A DNA stretch of 64,000 nt from AWTP1-13 sp033764875. Lineage in GTDB: Bacteria; Pseudomonadota; Alphaproteobacteria; Rhizobiales; Hyphomicrobiaceae. Below, piece by piece: positions 61,757-64,000 of the stretch. How positions within the stretch are numbered: the stretch's first letter is position 1; every line of letters begins with the position of its first letter. Location: the NCBI GenBank assembly GCA_033764875.1, contig JANRIO010000120.1, positions 108,843-172,842 of the forward strand. Reading direction: 5' to 3'. The position numbers were made by a program, and so were the translations under genes. A model generated the notes under the pieces. That model had not been told where the DNA came from and did no database searches. It worked only from the letters and a program-made list of their open reading frames with translations.

Positions 61757-61795
61757 AACGTTTGGCAACCTGCGGACCAGAGATTTGACGGTGCC

Positions 61796-62536
61796 ATGGC
61801 AGCCAGCGAGCACAGGATTTTCGGCAATACGCCTATTCCGAGGTATCTGCAGCTTGCCGATCTCTTTCGCCATCGCGTGGAGAGGGGGCAGTGGCCGCTG
61901 GGCAGCACGCTGCCATCGATCGAGCAGCTGATGGACGAGTTCCATGTCGCGCGCGTCACCGTGCGCCAAGCCATCTCTCTGCTCACCGGCGAGGGGATAT
62001 TGTCGCCTCAGCGGGGGCGAGGCACCTTCGTCACCGGTGCCGGCGCGGGCGGCAAGCGCCAGTTGCGCGTGGAGACCACGCTCGGCGACCTCGTCGACAT
62101 GTACCGGGGTGACAAGCCCCATCACGACACGCTGGAGGAAGGCGCGCTGATGCCGCGCCTCAGGGCCGGCGACGGCGCGCCTGCACCAGCCTACGTCTAT
62201 ATGCGCCGCATCCATTCGCGTGACGGCGAGGCCTACTGCGTCATCTCCATCTACATCGACAAGCGCGTCTTCCGACGCGCCCCCGCCCGGTTCCGCAAGG
62301 AGCTGGCGCTGCCTGTGCTCACCTCGCTGCCGGGCCTCAAGATCGCCTCCGCGCGGCAGACGCTCAACATCTCCAAGGCCGACGTCGAGACGGCGCGCCT
62401 TCTCGATATCCCGGTCAACGCACCCATGGCCGACGTGCGGCGCGTGCTGTGCGACCGCGACGGCACCATCATCTACGTCGCCGAGATCAGCTATCGCGGC
62501 GACTACATCCACCTCGAGATGGACCTGAAGCCATGA
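61796..62536 (+). CDS. GntR-family regulator with UTRA domain (HutC subfamily)
   Basis: 246 aa. Winged helix-turn-helix about 15-80: YLQLADLFRHRVERGQWPLGSTLPSIEQLMDEFHVARVTVRQAISLLTGEGIL with QRGRGTFV as the wing. The C-terminal UTRA effector domain is about 100-240 (RRIHSRDGEAYCVISIYIDKRVF and VRRVLCDRDGTIIYVAEISYRGDYIHLEMDL). It probably represses the divergent ABC-GMC operon and its own coupled enolase gene until the substrate binds. Confidence 0.93.
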   Translation: MAASEHRIFGNTPIPRYLQLADLFRHRVERGQWPLGSTLPSIEQLMDEFHVARVTVRQAISLLTGEGILSPQRGRGTFVTGAGAGGKRQLRVETTLGDLVDMYRGDKPHHDTLEEGALMPRLRAGDGAPAPAYVYMRRIHSRDGEAYCVISIYIDKRVFRRAPARFRKELALPVLTSLPGLKIASARQTLNISKADVETARLLDIPVNAPMADVRRVLCDRDGTIIYVAEISYRGDYIHLEMDLKP

Positions 62537-63672
62537 GCCACGCCCTGTCCCTCGCCCGCGTGAGGGCGCACGTCTACCGCTATCCGCTTACCACGCCGGT
62601 ACGCACCTCGTTCGGCACCATGCGCGACCGGCCCATGGTCGTCATCGAGGCCGAGGACAAGGACGGCGTGCGCGGCTACGGCGAGGTCTGGTGCAACTTT
62701 CCCGCCGTCGGGGCCGAGCATCGCGCCCGTCTCGTCGCAAGCGTCATGGAACCGCTGCTCACCGCGCGCGACTTCACAGGGCCTGAGGAAGCCTACATGG
62801 TTCTCAGCAGCGCCACCGCCGTCCTCGCCCTGCAGAGCGCCGAGCCCGGCCCCTTTGCGCAGGCCATCGCCGGTATCGATACCGCGCTGTGGGATCTCGC
62901 CGCACGCAAGGCCGGCGAGCCGCTGTGGCAATTCATCGACAAGGCCGCCGTCCCGCGCGTGCGCGTCTACGCGAGCGGCCTCAATCCGGATGCGCCCGAA
63001 GTGCTCGCCGCCCGCCGCCGCGACGAAGGACACCGCGCCTTCAAGCTCAAGATCGGGTTCGGCCGCGACCGCGATCTTCGTAATCTCTCAGCGCTCCGCG
63101 AGGCGCTCGGGCCCGACTGCCAGCTGATGGTCGACGCCAACCAGGCCTGGGATCTCGACACGGCCCTCTCCTGCGCCCGCGATCTTGAGCCTCTGGGCCT
63201 CGGCTGGCTCGAGGAGCCCTTGCGCTGCGACCGGCCCTGGAGCGACTGGCAGAGGCTTGCCGCAGCCACGCGCACGCCGTTGGCCGCAGGCGAGAACATC
63301 ATGGGCTTCGAGAGCTTCCGCACGGCGCTGTCGGCGGGCGTCCTGCGCGTGGTGCAGCCCGATATGGCCAAGTGGGGTGGCTTCAGCGGCACGCTGCCTG
63401 TGGCGAAAGCGATCCTGGGCGCCGGCCTGCGCTATTGTCCGCACTATCTCGGCGGCGGCATCGGCCTTCTTGCCTCTGCCCATCTGCTTGCGGCCGTGGG
63501 CGGCGACGGCATGCTCGAGATCGACGCCAACGACAACCCGCTGCGCACCGATTTGTGCGGCCCTCTCGCTCGGGTGATGGACGGCCACGCGCTCCTCACC
63601 GACGCCCCCGGCCTCGGCCCCATCCCCGACCTCGCAGCGATCGCGCGCTACAGAGTGGAGATAGCGGTGTGA
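62533..63672 (+). CDS. Enolase-superfamily enzyme (mandelate racemase subgroup)
   Basis: 379 aa; its ATG overlaps the GntR stop (ATGA). N-terminal capping domain about 1-125, then the barrel. Catalytic pieces: KLK in AFKLKIGFG, metal ligands Asp (VDANQAW), Glu (WLEEPL) and Glu (AAGENIMG), and the Asp-His dyad in VVQPDMAKWGGFS and CPHYLGGG, all of which fit the mandelate racemase subgroup rather than the muconate cycloisomerase one. Members racemise or dehydrate alpha-hydroxy and sugar acids. Probably works on the compound brought in by the divergent ABC importer. Confidence 0.93.
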   Translation: MSHALSLARVRAHVYRYPLTTPVRTSFGTMRDRPMVVIEAEDKDGVRGYGEVWCNFPAVGAEHRARLVASVMEPLLTARDFTGPEEAYMVLSSATAVLALQSAEPGPFAQAIAGIDTALWDLAARKAGEPLWQFIDKAAVPRVRVYASGLNPDAPEVLAARRRDEGHRAFKLKIGFGRDRDLRNLSALREALGPDCQLMVDANQAWDLDTALSCARDLEPLGLGWLEEPLRCDRPWSDWQRLAAATRTPLAAGENIMGFESFRTALSAGVLRVVQPDMAKWGGFSGTLPVAKAILGAGLRYCPHYLGGGIGLLASAHLLAAVGGDGMLEIDANDNPLRTDLCGPLARVMDGHALLTDAPGLGPIPDLAAIARYRVEIAV

Positions 63673-63935
63673 ATGTCTCCAATCGGCGTGCGTTGCGATC
63701 GATTGCGCGCCCCCTTCCTGCTGCAACCGCTTGGGCCCGTTGTGGGGTCATTCGCGACCTGCGCCAACGGCCAGACCGTCGCGACGCAGCCTCTGCCAAG
63801 ACCGCGATCCGCTGCACGGTTTCGACCGTCCGGCGCAAAGCCCCTGAGTGCTTCACATTGTTGGTGGAGCCGAGGGGCACCGCACCGAACACAACCACCA
63901 GTCGTTTCAGTCGCTTAGATCATCTACGTCACTGA
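63673..63935. other. Non-coding stretch with a tRNA-3'-end-like 16-mer
   Basis: No convincing gene follows the enolase gene. At 63862-63877, TGGTGGAGCCGAGGGG is what the complement of a tRNA 3' end with CCA looks like (minus-strand reading ends GGCTCCACCA), but the expected T-loop GTTCGA is not in place, so this is not a tRNA gene. It could be a relic or an attachment-site core. Confidence 0.4.
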
Positions 63936-63996
63936 ATGTGGCACAGTGATGTGGCACACTATTGTGGCGCAGGGTCCAAGGTATCCGCGCCACATT
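63936..63996. repeat. Three 13-bp tandem repeats with an inverted copy
   Basis: Units at 63936 (ATGTGGCACAGTG), 63949 (ATGTGGCACACTA) and 63962 (TTGTGGCGCAGGG) share the core TGTGGCRCA at exact 13-base spacing. The reverse complement of the core, GCGCCACATT, is at 63987-63996, facing the third copy (perfect TGTGGCGC/GCGCCACA arms). Such an array suits a DNA-binding protein (iteron, recombinase arm sites or an operator). The window ends here. Confidence 0.6.
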
Positions 63997-64000
63997 GCTC

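Noticed and set aside
63862..63877. tRNA gene near the window end
   Set aside because: Only the acceptor 3' end resembles a tRNA. The T-loop, anticodon arm and D-arm cannot be found upstream on the minus strand.
1..64000. CRISPR arrays, rRNA genes, insertion sequences
   Set aside because: No regularly spaced repeats of 25-40 bases, no rRNA-like sequence and no transposase reading frame were seen.

Overview
The window is GC-rich, densely coding bacterial DNA with no rRNA or tRNA gene, CRISPR array or recognisable insertion sequence. The gene families (BA14K-type secreted protein, DUF992, DUF899, PRC-barrel proteins, TctCBA, many NitT/TauT-type ABC importers, a caa3-type oxidase with CtaG) point to an alphaproteobacterium, probably Hyphomicrobiales (rhizobial lineage), aerobic and metabolically versatile. 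This assignment is inferred from gene content, not from a marker gene.

Layout. 1-7787: the 3' part of a class III aminotransferase, a membrane diguanylate cyclase, an acyl-CoA synthetase and a complete tripartite tricarboxylate transporter (TctC, TctB, TctA). 7945-16840: a selenium-centred island. It holds selD, a PhnCDE-like ABC importer of the branch proposed to carry selenate (with a double-length permease), a thioredoxin-like DUF1223 protein, a DoxX/DoxD-like membrane protein, a SAM methyltransferase and, divergently, a radical SAM/SPASM protein coupled to a HAD phosphatase. No selenocysteine synthase (SelA), SelB or selenouridine synthase (MnmH) is in the window, so where the selenophosphate goes is open. 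17134-23184: envelope and stress genes (PRC-barrel, DUF992, a two-component system, and a Cu/Zn superoxide dismutase fused to a PRC-barrel region).

23574-36170: an electron-transport region. A diheme cytochrome c4, a cytochrome c lipoprotein, oxidase subunit II with a fused cytochrome c domain and a fused subunit I/III form one tightly overlapping operon. This is followed by a DUF2254 protein, a Na+/Ca2+ antiporter, an operon for a GMC flavoprotein dehydrogenase with its Tat-type small subunit and its own diheme cytochrome, a BA14K protein and the oxidase assembly factor CtaG. 36178-42209: a GH15 glycosidase with an SDR, then a DUF899 module with a divergent DNA-binding regulator and a beta-propeller-like protein.

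42351-63672: a catabolic accessory region of substrate-specific uptake-plus-enzyme operons. One is an M20 deacylase, an ABC importer and an allophanate-hydrolase-like amidase. A second ABC importer runs divergently. Next come an SDR, a TRAP transporter and a ThDP enzyme, divergent from an IclR regulator with repeat operators. Last is a third ABC importer with a GMC oxidoreductase, divergent from a GntR/UTRA regulator and an enolase-superfamily enzyme. The final 300 bases have no convincing gene but carry 13-bp tandem repeats, an inverted copy of them, and a tRNA-3'-end-like 16-mer, which could mark the edge of an integrated element.
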